45,200 bases of DNA from a virus. The position numbers and the translations under genes are program-made. Below, in pieces: positions 33,285 to 41,278 of this stretch. The DNA is taken from positions 1-45,200 of IMG/VR virus record IMGVR_UViG_3300017708_000734; one strand, written 5' to 3'. Positions within the stretch are counted from its first letter, which is position 1. Each line of letters opens with the position of its first letter. Under the pieces are notes generated by a model, which ran no database searches, was not told the origin of the DNA, and saw nothing but the letters and a program-made list of their open reading frames with translations.

Positions 33285-33316
33285 TTGCACAAGGTTTCGC
33301 CTAGCAGTCTGTGCAA
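33285..33316 (-). promoter_or_regulatory. leader stem-loop before the first gene after the capsid terminator
   Basis: TTGCACA and TGTGCAA (7 bp, 18-base loop) form an inverted repeat whose 3' arm on the minus strand abuts the AAGGG ribosome-binding site of the gene at 33272. It could affect translation or RNA stability. The rest of the gap to 33384 shows no clear promoter to me. Confidence 0.45.
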
Positions 33317-33384
33317 CGTCAGGTGAGGGAGTGTCCTGTCTGCAAGGCTAATGTTGCCCTCAAAAAAATAATAACATACTTTTT

Positions 33385-33419
33385 AAAAAAAGAAAGGGGC
33401 AACTACTGCAAGCTGCCCC
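33385..33419 (-). terminator. rho-independent terminator after the major capsid gene
   Basis: On the minus strand, GGGGCA-G-CT ... AG-T-TGCCCC (nine-base arms with one mismatch, 33396-33419) is followed by TTTCTTTTTTT. This is a classical intrinsic terminator placed 60 bases after the capsid stop. It would give the capsid and upstream head genes their own transcript end and lower expression of the following genes. Confidence 0.85.
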
Positions 33420-33420
33420 T

Positions 33421-33444
33421 ATATTTACCGGGAGAAGTAAATAT
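33421..33444. other. second hairpin between capsid stop and terminator
   Basis: ATATTTAC and GTAAATAT form an 8-bp stem with an 8-base loop. A smaller ATCCC/GGGAT pairing lies next to it. Together with the terminator these may protect the 3' end of the abundant capsid mRNA. Confidence 0.5.
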
Positions 33445-33476
33445 CCCTTGGGGGGATAAATACTCTATACCACGTT

Positions 33477-34382
33477 TTATGCTCCGGGGGAACCAAAAAT
33501 TCCTAACGGATCGGAAACACCGAAAGAATAACGCTCACGAGCTTTATATCTAACGTTACCTGTATCAAAATCACCGTCCATAGATGTCGCCATCGAGGTA
33601 CGAACAAAATGCTTCATACCGTTTGGAATATCTGTAGTGATAAAATACGCATCAGTATCTGTTAGATAGTGATTCACACGGTATCCTTCAGGGATAGAAC
33701 CATTCGAACGCAATGCGTTTGTATCGTTATCCGCTGTACCTGTGCGAAGCTCTGTCTGCAGCAATCTTGTTGCCACAAACATTAAGGCAGGTGGAACGAT
33801 TAGCTTGCGAGGGCGAGCTGCAATCAATAAACCACGTTCATCTGTGAACGCTGCAATATCAATAACTGCTTGCTCTAGCGAAGTTTCGTTCAAGTCTGCA
33901 TTAACTGCGAGCTTGTTAGCGTTTGTACCGCCACCAACTGTTGGGTGGTTAGTAGCAAACAATGCAACGCCATCACCAGACTGAAAGCTTGTAAAACCTG
34001 TGTTTAACAAAGCTGCAGCCTTAGTCTGCTTGGTATAAGCCATAGCGCGAGCTAGTGCTTTTGTATATCGAGCAGACAATGAGTCGTACAAGTTGTCTTC
34101 CATCGCTTCTTCAGTGATAGAGAAACCCATTGCAACGGTCTCATGGTTGTATCGAGCAGTATAATGCTCTTGTGCGTTATCGTATGAAATCGCTGCACCT
34201 TCTGCTTTCACAGGAGCTGCCCCGAAACCACTCAGTTTGACTTCTTCTTCAAAGCTTCTGTCTGAAGTTTCTGTCTCATATATTTCTGAATGTTCAGATT
34301 CATACTGATCGTATTCCAAGCCGTACAATGCGTTTAGGCCGGGAAGTAGCTCTTTAAGGAGCTGGGCGCGAGAAATAGCCAT
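33477..34382 (-). CDS. major capsid protein (HK97-fold, gpT-like)
   Basis: 301 aa, AAGGAG ribosome-binding site. AISRAQLLKELLPGLNALYGLEYD, SFEEEVKLSGFGAAPVKAEGAAI and ARAMAYTKQTKAAALLNTGF are typical of the Mu gpT-like group of HK97-fold capsid proteins in marine phages. LIVPPALMFVATRLLQTE is the P-domain region. The position after scaffold and the strong terminator behind it agree with the most highly expressed late gene. No N-terminal delta domain is obvious, consistent with the separate scaffold gene. Confidence 0.85.
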   Translation of the reverse strand: MAISRAQLLKELLPGLNALYGLEYDQYESEHSEIYETETSDRSFEEEVKLSGFGAAPVKAEGAAISYDNAQEHYTARYNHETVAMGFSITEEAMEDNLYDSLSARYTKALARAMAYTKQTKAAALLNTGFTSFQSGDGVALFATNHPTVGGGTNANKLAVNADLNETSLEQAVIDIAAFTDERGLLIAARPRKLIVPPALMFVATRLLQTELRTGTADNDTNALRSNGSIPEGYRVNHYLTDTDAYFITTDIPNGMKHFVRTSMATSMDGDFDTGNVRYKARERYSFGVSDPLGIFGSPGA

Positions 34383-34394
34383 TATTCAGTCTCC

Positions 34395-35012
34395 TTACGC
34401 AACTGCCACAGCACTAGACATGCTATGATAACCGGGGTTGAATTTAACCAATACATCTGGAAACGCATCAGCCGCAGGTGAAACAAAGCTCACAATGCGA
34501 AAAGCTGCTGTTGTTGCCACTGAGTCTGCTTCCATTGCGGAAGTAGAGTTACCAGTCGATGTACTGCCTGTGGACGTTGACTGTGCCGCAGCAAAGAATG
34601 TGTTTTGACCCACATCTGCTTGTGCTGCTGCTCCATCAAGCTGTGCTTGAAAGAGAACATTTGGATCGTCAACAATTAGAGCCTTAATCGCACCACCATT
34701 GGCTGTGCCAGATGGATAGTATTGACTAAAGATCTGTTGACCTTCCGCGTTTTGATATTCACAGCCTACAAAAACGCCTAATGAACCCTTCAGGTTTGTA
34801 CCTGTCGGTAGAGCGTTTGTAGTGCCATCCGCACCAGTTGCGGTGCTTAGAGCGATATACCCATCGGTTCCCAAGTGAACGACTTGACCAAAAAATATAT
34901 TAGTCGCTTCGCCAGCTGGGTCGATTAGGTATTCAGAAGTTGCCCCTGCATAGGGCTGACCATCCGCACGTTTTACGGGCTTGAGGCCATAGGGAGCTGC
35001 TGTAGTAGCCAT
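34395..35012 (-). CDS. head decoration-like protein
   Basis: 205 aa, AGGAG ribosome-binding site. It starts ATTAAPYGLKPVKRADGQPYAGATSEYLI, contains FFGQVVHLGTDGYI, and ends in FNPGYHSMSS. This is a family often found directly upstream of the capsid gene in marine phages. It is beta-rich with an Ala/Ser/Thr stretch at residues 135-165. It probably decorates or stabilises the capsid surface. Confidence 0.7.
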   Translation of the reverse strand: MATTAAPYGLKPVKRADGQPYAGATSEYLIDPAGEATNIFFGQVVHLGTDGYIALSTATGADGTTNALPTGTNLKGSLGVFVGCEYQNAEGQQIFSQYYPSGTANGGAIKALIVDDPNVLFQAQLDGAAAQADVGQNTFFAAAQSTSTGSTSTGNSTSAMEADSVATTAAFRIVSFVSPAADAFPDVLVKFNPGYHSMSSAVAVA

Positions 35013-35059
35013 TTGCTCATTCTCCTAACCAAGTTTAGTAGAAAGCTCCCCTAAAAGGG

Positions 35060-35503
35060 TTACTTTCCAAATGAAGTTCTGGTCGAACGTTCAGGGTTCA
35101 ACACAGGCATACGAGGGTCGTTTTCTCTCATAAAATTACGATCCACCGCATCTTGTGCATGTTGAGCCTGATCCAGTTGATACTGAGTACGCTCTTCCGC
35201 TATCTCTGCAGGTATACTACATAAAAGTAGTCCACCCACCTCAATGTTGTCCTTAAATCTTGAATCGATATCAGACACGACATTTAAATCAGGATGATCT
35301 TGAGCCTTAACTGGAGTGTAACCTTCACGAAAACGAGCTGAAACATTAGTATTATCACTGTTACCCAAAGTTGCTGTGCGAATCCAACGGAAGTGTAATC
35401 CGTCCTGTGGTTCGGGGGTAGGCAGCGCTGATGGTCGAGACCAGCCTTTTCTACGTTCTGTCTTTTCTCTTGTTTCTGTAGTGCGTGGAGTTCTTTCAGC
35501 CAT
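35060..35503 (-). CDS. hypothetical head-region protein
   Basis: 147 aa, TAATG overlap with the scaffold gene. RKGWSRPSALPTPEPQDGLHFRWIRT, then FREGYTPVKAQDHPDLNVV and GLLLCSIPAEIAEERTQYQ, is conserved in marine phages, always near scaffold and capsid genes as far as I recall. The C-terminus is a Gln/Asp-rich helix. Possibly a head-completion or capsid-associated protein; function unknown. Confidence 0.65.
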   Translation of the reverse strand: MAERTPRTTETREKTERRKGWSRPSALPTPEPQDGLHFRWIRTATLGNSDNTNVSARFREGYTPVKAQDHPDLNVVSDIDSRFKDNIEVGGLLLCSIPAEIAEERTQYQLDQAQHAQDAVDRNFMRENDPRMPVLNPERSTRTSFGK

Positions 35504-36447
35504 TAGCCATTATCCTTCAATAGTTGCGCCGCATACTGTTCTTTTGTTAATCCAAGCCGCTTGGCGAGTGCGGCTGCAGAAGGAGACAACTTCACTTGGC
35601 GTGGCTTTTTAGACGTTCTAGACGTAGGGGCTACCACGTTGCCTGCTTTGGGCTGTTGTGACGCTGGCTCCACAGCGACAGCACCAAATTTGTTTGGAAA
35701 TGCTTCTTTCAAAGCACTGTCAATTTCACTATAATATTCTTTTGAATTTAATTCAACACCAGTCGCAACTAAATGTGCGTGTACACCAAGTGCATAACCA
35801 GTCATGGCCTGATTTGCCCTGCCTTGTGCCTGAAACCAAGGATTTTCCTCTAGCCAATCCATAGCTTCTTTAGGTGGTTTTGCTTTTTCTTGCTGCGCTT
35901 TTTCTGGTACTGATTGCGGAGGCGTAACCTCTTCCTGTTTTTTAGGGACGTAATTATCGTACCTAAATTTTTCGTTTTGAAGGTTTGTAAGATTTGCTTG
36001 AGCCTCTACAAGGGCATCCGTGTCCCCTACTTCATGAGCATCTTTTAGCTTCTGTTTGGCCTCAGCAATTTGAGACTCAACCCTGCCCTTTGCCTGATCA
36101 ACAAGCGCACCCTGACTATTTTCAAAAGATTTATTTAAATTATTATACTTGTCGGAAACAGTTTGAGCAAAAGTAACAGCTTCTTCTTTAAGCTGATTTG
36201 CTTCCTCAGCCCGCCTCTTTTCCTCATTTTTTTCCCAAGTTAACTTTTTAATTCTTTTTTGAACGCTTTCGCTATAAGAACTAAGCTCATCTTCATCGGC
36301 TTCTTGTTTTGGCTCTTCTTGTGCCTCTACAGGAGCTTCCGTCTCTGAAGCTACATCTTCTATTTCAACCTGTATTTCTTGAGATTCATCAACATCTTGT
36401 TTTTCAGTTGCATCAAAATCAACATCTTGTTCTGCTGCCTTATTCAT
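35503..36447 (-). CDS. capsid scaffold protein
   Basis: 314 aa. A highly acidic N-terminus (residues 1-55) is followed by a long coiled coil (about 60-165, RIKKLTWEKNEEKRRAEEA...) and a basic C-terminal helix-turn (SPSAAALAKRLGLTKEQYAAQLL). This is the classical scaffold architecture, where the C-terminal helices bind capsid protein. Its location between GroES-like and capsid genes supports it. ATGA overlap with the co-chaperonin gene suggests coupled production. Confidence 0.8.
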   Translation of the reverse strand: MNKAAEQDVDFDATEKQDVDESQEIQVEIEDVASETEAPVEAQEEPKQEADEDELSSYSESVQKRIKKLTWEKNEEKRRAEEANQLKEEAVTFAQTVSDKYNNLNKSFENSQGALVDQAKGRVESQIAEAKQKLKDAHEVGDTDALVEAQANLTNLQNEKFRYDNYVPKKQEEVTPPQSVPEKAQQEKAKPPKEAMDWLEENPWFQAQGRANQAMTGYALGVHAHLVATGVELNSKEYYSEIDSALKEAFPNKFGAVAVEPASQQPKAGNVVAPTSRTSKKPRQVKLSPSAAALAKRLGLTKEQYAAQLLKDNG

Positions 36448-36824
36448 GCTCTTGTGTACCCCCTTGGATCATCAACAACACCTTCTACAGTGTCATCGTT
36501 TATCAAACGAAATTCTTTACCTTGAACTTTAAACCTAGTGCCAGAATACGATCTGAAAATAACAAAATCGCCTTCGTTACACCAAGCTCCGTTAGGAAAC
36601 CTCGTTTTATCCGAGTAAGCATCTGGACCTGATTTAATTACAAATCCAATAATTGACGCTGTTGATTCGTCTTTACGAAGTCCATCAGGCATAAATACTC
36701 CGCCCTCTGTTTTCTCGTCAATCTCTGGAAGTGCTATCAGAAGCCTGTATCCCGTAGGTTCTGGTAGTTTTGCTTGAAGGTCTTCATTTACCTTCGTGTT
36801 ATCGACTTTTACTGTCGCAACCAT
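36444..36824 (-). CDS. phage co-chaperonin, GroES/Cpn10-like
   Basis: 126 aa, compared with about 97 in bacterial GroES. TGYRLLIALPEIDEKTEGGVFMPDGLRKDESTASIIGFVIKSG matches the Cpn10 barrel with its mobile loop (the GGVFMPDGL part binds GroEL), and GDFVIFRSYSGTRFKVQGKEFRLINDDTVEGVV matches the second half. It would redirect host GroEL to fold the phage capsid protein, as T4 gp31 does. Coupled by ATGA to the scaffold gene. Confidence 0.85.
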   Translation of the reverse strand: MVATVKVDNTKVNEDLQAKLPEPTGYRLLIALPEIDEKTEGGVFMPDGLRKDESTASIIGFVIKSGPDAYSDKTRFPNGAWCNEGDFVIFRSYSGTRFKVQGKEFRLINDDTVEGVVDDPRGYTRA

Positions 36825-36866
36825 ATTACACCCATTGCAGTGATTTAAAGGCTCACCGTTGCCCTG

Positions 36867-36881
36867 CGCGGCCTATCCGCG
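36867..36881. other. GC-rich hairpin upstream of the co-chaperonin gene
   Basis: CGCGG-CCTAT-CCGCG, a perfect 5-bp GC stem, stands out in an AT-rich genome. It lies in the 84-bp gap between the gene ending at 36909 and the start at 36824. On the minus strand it would be in the leader of the co-chaperonin mRNA. Confidence 0.5.
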
Positions 36882-36908
36882 AATAATTGGAACTTAAACA
36901 AATTTTTT

Positions 36909-37097
36909 TTAGCTTTCAATATATCTTTTTTCAATTTCTGATAAATCGTTCTCTAAAACTCTAAACGCCTCGTATTTTCCTGTAAGCTTAAAGTAATCTT
37001 CTTGCGTTTTAGCACCGCCCTCAGCAAGAAAAAGTTCAATTGAACTTTTATACTCAGCTATCCTGCTTTTAATGACAACTACTAAAGGATCACTCAC
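36909..37097 (-). CDS. small hypothetical protein after portal
   Basis: 62 aa from a GTG at 37097 that overlaps the portal stop; a TTG at 37109 is the alternative. SDPLVVVIKSRIAEYKSSIELFLAEGGAK and a C-terminal helix ENDLSEIEKRYIE are typical of a short helical protein beside portal genes in marine phages. The codons for KSSIELF contain the 20-bp palindrome copy G. Confidence 0.65.
   Translation of the reverse strand: MSDPLVVVIKSRIAEYKSSIELFLAEGGAKTQEDYFKLTGKYEAFRVLENDLSEIEKRYIES
37030..37049. promoter_or_regulatory. dispersed palindrome, copy G (20 bp, perfect, inside a gene)
   Basis: AAAAGTTCAATTGAACTTTT is the longest perfect copy. It lies within the coding sequence of the 62-aa protein, about 40 bases past the portal stop codon. 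As at the other sites, it is close to the 3' end of a large gene and is followed by Ts on the minus strand. Confidence 0.8.
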
Positions 37098-39528
37098 TAG
37101 ACTTATCAAGCTCCTTGGCTATCTCTAGGCCAAGTTTAGCTCCCTCACGTTTATCTTTTCTTTGCTCTTTGTCCAAATCAGTAGCAATTCTGGCACCAAT
37201 AGAAGCCCCAGCACGTTTGTTCTCTGATTTAATTCTTTCAGCCTGTATCTCAAGATTACCCATTTTTGATTGAGCATCAATCTTCAGTTTGGCCTTATCC
37301 ATATCAATTTTATGCATAAGCTCTTGCTCTTTGATTTGAATTTCTTTCTGTTGAATTTGAGTAAGAGGGTCTTTTGCAGCCTGTTCTGCTTCTTGCTCTG
37401 CAACTTCTGCTTGGTTTTTGCCAAGTAGTTTTTGAGCTGCCTGAGCTGCAAGTCTGGAAATTTCTTGTTCTGTATCCTCTGGAAGTGGCTGATCCTCGTC
37501 TGGCATCTCCACACCAAGCTGCATTTGTATTTCTTTTCTGTACTGGTACGCAACATGCTCTGTGATATGAGAAGACATTGCGCTTTGTATAGCACTAGCA
37601 AACGGAGACTGACCTACAATCTGTTGTATTTTTGGGTCTTGCATAGCAGCCATATGAACTTGAATATGCGCTTCGTGATCTTGATACATAAACGCCTTAA
37701 CAGGCTCTTGCTTCAACATTGCCATGTTTTCGGTCACAGGATCTTTTGCTTTGATGTCATCCGGTAGCTTAATGATGTCGGCTGCATCACTAATACCTAA
37801 AACTTCTAGCATCTGTCTATGTAGCTTACCCATGTCGTACAACTGTGGCGCTTGCTGCGCTAACTGCAAAGCTGCCTGATATTGCATCACCCTTTGTGAC
37901 ATTGTAGCGGCATTCGGATCTGAAACAGGTATAACATCAACCCTATCGTCAAAATCTTCTGTTCTACTAAACTCGCCTTCTATCTCGTAGGCGTACTCTG
38001 ATGGCATAAAATCATGTATAATTTTTGCCAGTATCCTAAGTTCCTTCTTCAGAGTTGCGTGTAGTCTTGCCTGAACCCCAGACATGACTTTCATTGATCT
38101 TTCCATAAGCGCTAGAGTTGATCCTACTGGAGCCTGTGGATTTGAATCACCGATTTGAATATCGGCTACTGAGCCTATCCGTCTGCCTTCTTCAACGATA
38201 TTTCCGAGTAGCGAGTATAGTACGCTTGATGGCTCTTTATAAGGTATAAATGTAATTGAGTCGCGTATAGCACCGCCCGGTACGTCCACATCCCTAAACT
38301 CACCCGGCATAAGAGGCGCATCATCACCTTTGATACGGAGACCGCGAGCCTTAAGACCCGCAGGTAAATTCGATAGCGTACCTGCATCAATAAGTTGTCG
38401 TAGTATTGAGGTGGCTGATTTTGCCAATCCTCCAATGAGGTGAATAAGTCCCGTGCCGTAGAATCCCAAACCCGGTAGGTATCGGTAATGAACGAAATGC
38501 ATACGTTTCTTTTTCTTTTCATCGTCTTCGTACCAGTTCCTTCTAATCGCTAAAATTGTAGATGATGTTTTATCAATCGTTATAACATGCGGTCTTGCTA
38601 TACCATCTGGGTCATCGAACTCTTCAGGCATGTTTATGTCTACATGCATTTCTAGTATTGTGTGGCGATCATCGTCTTCAATGATCGCCTCCTCACCGTC
38701 CAACTCATCGTACTTTTGCTTAATATCAGAGTAATCAGGTGTAGGATCTGGTATATCTATCTCACGATAAAACCCGTTGATTTGCAGCTGTAAGACTTCA
38801 TTTGCTGTCTTTTTCATTACTTGCGTATATCTTGGGCATGTATGTAAATCTGATGCACCGTAAGAAACAACAAAATCTTCAGATGGAACAAACATCGAGC
38901 AAGGTCTTTCCATCAAGGGATCGTAATAAACCTTTTTAAACGCAGACCCTGCTATGGGTAGCTTGAAAAGCATTTGCTCCATTTCGTCTCGATATTCTGA
39001 CATTTCTTCAGTCAGAAGATAATTCATTTCGTTCTCAACTCTTTGGGATTGAGCAACCTTGTCTGTGTCCTGCTTACCAACAACTTTTGTTCTAACAGGT
39101 CCAGAAGCAGGAAATATCTCTCCCATAGCCTGTGCTTGAAAACGGACGACAGCTTCCGTGAGTATTGGGTGGAAGACGCCTGAAGCCCCAGCCCACGGTT
39201 GCTGCCTGTCCTCGACCTTCATGCCCAGAAGGTCTAACCCTTTGACATACGCCCTAGCCCAGTCTGATCTTGAGTCCTGATCTGCCTGAAAATCGCTTAA
39301 AAGCTCCGTAGCCATAGACTGCAAATCATCATCTTCTAAAATTTCTGCTAAGTTATCATCATGGTTTCCGCCAGTGGCCTTGTCAGAGATTTCACCCTCA
39401 AAATCTATAATGATGCCGCCATCTTCGGTTTCCATTGATATGGCTTCAGGGTTAATAACCTCAACCTCAACTTCTTCCTTTTCGTCATCTTCCACTTCGA
39501 AGGGGGTCATCTGCTTTTCAATTGCCAT
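37090..39528 (-). CDS. portal protein, P22-type
   Basis: 812 aa. The N-terminus is acidic (residues 1-60), then ADQDSRSDWARAYVKGLDLLGM and QPWAGASGVFHPILTEAVVRFQAQA, the portal core start of P22-like phages. GFYGTGLIHLIGGLAKSATSILRQLID and PVGSTLALMERSMKV belong to the crown/stem region. Residues 660-812 form a long Gln/Lys/Glu coiled coil, as in the P22 barrel. It forms the dodecameric DNA gate at one capsid vertex. Its distance from terL is only a short gap with an inverted repeat. Confidence 0.9.
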   Translation of the reverse strand: MAIEKQMTPFEVEDDEKEEVEVEVINPEAISMETEDGGIIIDFEGEISDKATGGNHDDNLAEILEDDDLQSMATELLSDFQADQDSRSDWARAYVKGLDLLGMKVEDRQQPWAGASGVFHPILTEAVVRFQAQAMGEIFPASGPVRTKVVGKQDTDKVAQSQRVENEMNYLLTEEMSEYRDEMEQMLFKLPIAGSAFKKVYYDPLMERPCSMFVPSEDFVVSYGASDLHTCPRYTQVMKKTANEVLQLQINGFYREIDIPDPTPDYSDIKQKYDELDGEEAIIEDDDRHTILEMHVDINMPEEFDDPDGIARPHVITIDKTSSTILAIRRNWYEDDEKKKKRMHFVHYRYLPGLGFYGTGLIHLIGGLAKSATSILRQLIDAGTLSNLPAGLKARGLRIKGDDAPLMPGEFRDVDVPGGAIRDSITFIPYKEPSSVLYSLLGNIVEEGRRIGSVADIQIGDSNPQAPVGSTLALMERSMKVMSGVQARLHATLKKELRILAKIIHDFMPSEYAYEIEGEFSRTEDFDDRVDVIPVSDPNAATMSQRVMQYQAALQLAQQAPQLYDMGKLHRQMLEVLGISDAADIIKLPDDIKAKDPVTENMAMLKQEPVKAFMYQDHEAHIQVHMAAMQDPKIQQIVGQSPFASAIQSAMSSHITEHVAYQYRKEIQMQLGVEMPDEDQPLPEDTEQEISRLAAQAAQKLLGKNQAEVAEQEAEQAAKDPLTQIQQKEIQIKEQELMHKIDMDKAKLKIDAQSKMGNLEIQAERIKSENKRAGASIGARIATDLDKEQRKDKREGAKLGLEIAKELDKSSE

Positions 39529-39542
39529 GCTCTGTCCTTTGC

Positions 39543-39574
39543 AAAAGTTCTTGTGTCATTGTAACAGAACTTTT
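39543..39574. promoter_or_regulatory. spaced inverted repeat between terL and portal (copy H)
   Basis: AAAAGTTCT and AGAACTTTT (9-bp arms, 14-base spacer) share the AAAGTTC/GAACTTT half-sites of the dispersed palindrome but are set apart. It overlaps the terL stop and precedes the portal ribosome-binding site (AAAGGAC). Confidence 0.6.
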
Positions 39575-41078
39575 AATAATATTCTACTGGTCTTCTGTAA
39601 CTTGGCTCATCATCCCAGTCATCAGTGGATGTTCTTATCCATCCGCCCTGACGAAAACGTATCAGTGCTTGAGACATAGAGTCAACATAATCATCATGAT
39701 CTCCTGCAGGAAATGACGCTACTTCCTCTATAACCTCGTCTGCAAACCTAGTATCTGGACACCACACCACACCGCTAGCAAAAAGATCAGATACTGCGTT
39801 TACACGAGCGATTTTGTCTTGCCCTCTTGACGGTGTGAACTCTGTCACGGGTAGTCCCATAGCCCTCAGCTCGAAAATTAGAGGCGCACCAGACGCTTTT
39901 TTCTCCACTACGAGCTGATCTGGCTCATATTCCCAGTATTTGTCATATGCAGCCTTTTTTAAGTCAGGAAACTCTAGCTTTTCCTTGTATGCATCCAGCA
40001 TAATCAGGTTTGGGGCCATCTCCCCAGTGTCATTTGGGTGATAAAATATACCCCATGTGGTTACAGCGCTGTAGTCAGAGCGTTCTGTCTTCAAAAACGC
40101 AGTATCCCAAGACTGAATAATCGCTTCACAGGGGGGTGGGTCTCTTTTTTCCCAAGTTTTCCACCATTCTCGCTTAATTAACGCCCCTTCTTCGGATGTG
40201 GGGTCTTGTTGGTACTGTGCAGACCACTTCCCAACAGGAATTTCAGCCTTAATTGCCTCTAATTCGTCTTGGCTCCAGAACTCAGGCCATAATGGTTTGC
40301 CCGAAGGCATAAGTGCAGGGAACTCTATGACCTCCCATTCATCAGAACCTGTTCTTTCAGCAGATTTGTTGATGATCTGCCCCGTTAGATCTCTTTTTGA
40401 CCACCTAGTCATCACAATGATGATCGATCCACCGGGCTGTAGACGCTGCCTAGGGCCAGATGTGTACCATTCGTAGACCCTGTCGTACACTTCGGGGTTA
40501 AACTGCCCTTGTTGAGCGTCCTGTTCGCTGTGGGGGTCATCTATGATCAATAGATCGGCACCCTTACCCGTTACCGCACCGCCAACACCGATCGCAAAGT
40601 AGTCACCTCGCTTGTTTGTGTTCCAACGACCCGCAGCTTTTGAGTCTGACGATAGATCTATTCCCTGAAAAACCTTCTTGAAGTCTTCCCCTTGTATCAG
40701 GTTCCTGACCTTACGACCAAAACCAACTGCAAGCTCTGCAGTGTGGGCTGTTTGTATAACTTTTTTTTCTGGGTACTGCCCCAAGAACCACGCAGGCAAA
40801 AGATATGATGCAAATTCTGACTTGGTATGACGGGGTGGCATGTTGATTATCAGTCTTTTCAACTCCCCCCTAGCTACCCTTTCAAAAGCCTCAGCCATAA
40901 TTTTGTGGTGCCTGCCCCCAATGAAGCTAGGCCACATCATTTTTGTAAATGCCAAGAACTCTGACGTAGCTTTCTTTTTGTTTTTTAACTCCTCTAACTG
41001 CTCAAGATCTGCAAGAAGATCTGCCTGAGCTTCTAAAGGAAGCTTTTTTAGCTGTTCAAGTATCTTACCGTGTTCCAT
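39573..41078 (-). CDS. terL: terminase large subunit
   Basis: 501 aa from ATG 41078, with GGAGG six bases upstream; the frame stays open to 41129 but lacks a ribosome-binding site there. ATPase: Walker A-like PPRHTKS (81-87), Walker B LLIIDD (176-181), coupling motif MTR (223-225). RNase-H-type nuclease: QSWDTAF (Asp325), VVEKKASG (Glu392) and GDHDDYVDSMS (Asp460-466). It cuts concatemers and drives DNA through the portal. No intein or intron seen. Confidence 0.95.
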   Translation of the reverse strand: MEHGKILEQLKKLPLEAQADLLADLEQLEELKNKKKATSEFLAFTKMMWPSFIGGRHHKIMAEAFERVARGELKRLIINMPPRHTKSEFASYLLPAWFLGQYPEKKVIQTAHTAELAVGFGRKVRNLIQGEDFKKVFQGIDLSSDSKAAGRWNTNKRGDYFAIGVGGAVTGKGADLLIIDDPHSEQDAQQGQFNPEVYDRVYEWYTSGPRQRLQPGGSIIIVMTRWSKRDLTGQIINKSAERTGSDEWEVIEFPALMPSGKPLWPEFWSQDELEAIKAEIPVGKWSAQYQQDPTSEEGALIKREWWKTWEKRDPPPCEAIIQSWDTAFLKTERSDYSAVTTWGIFYHPNDTGEMAPNLIMLDAYKEKLEFPDLKKAAYDKYWEYEPDQLVVEKKASGAPLIFELRAMGLPVTEFTPSRGQDKIARVNAVSDLFASGVVWCPDTRFADEVIEEVASFPAGDHDDYVDSMSQALIRFRQGGWIRTSTDDWDDEPSYRRPVEYY

Positions 41079-41096
41079 CGTATCCTCCACCCAAGT

Positions 41097-41134
41097 GGTA
41101 GGTGCCGCAGCTGAGTGGGAAAGCAACACCTACC
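41097..41134 (-). promoter_or_regulatory. leader hairpin upstream of terL
   Basis: GGTAGGTG and CACCTACC (8-bp stem, 22-base loop) lie in the terL leader. A small CCAC-TTGG-GTGG hairpin next to the GGAGG ribosome-binding site follows on the minus strand. It could modulate terL translation. Confidence 0.5.
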
Positions 41135-41162
41135 GTGGATGAAATGGGATAAATAACATCCG

Positions 41163-41262
41163 CGTATAGTATATAATATATATATAATAATTAATATATA
41201 TATAATCTCTCTCTTTAAGAGAGAGATATATTAATATATAATATATATATATAATATATATA
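41163..41262. other. long AT-rich palindromic region between terL and a divergent gene
   Basis: About 100 bp made almost only of TA and AAT steps around a central hairpin ATCTCTCTC-TTTAA-GAGAGAGAT (41205-41227), with the AT flanks able to pair further. It could be a divergent promoter area, a DNA-unwinding element or a cruciform-forming site. No gene fits here. Confidence 0.6.
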
Positions 41263-41278
41263 CTAGGGAGATGAAATT

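Noticed and set aside
33285-33316. Possible tRNA or other structured RNA
   Set aside because: Only one 7-bp stem can be drawn; no cloverleaf arms or T-loop motif.
33311-33553. Plus-strand ORF starting with GTG and containing a CPVC motif
   Set aside because: No ribosome-binding site; it crosses the capsid terminator and runs antisense into the capsid gene. The CPVC is most likely chance.
37284-37601. 105-aa minus-strand ORF in the portal gene
   Set aside because: Out-of-frame shadow of the portal coiled-coil region; Lys/Gln-rich by frame shift of that sequence.
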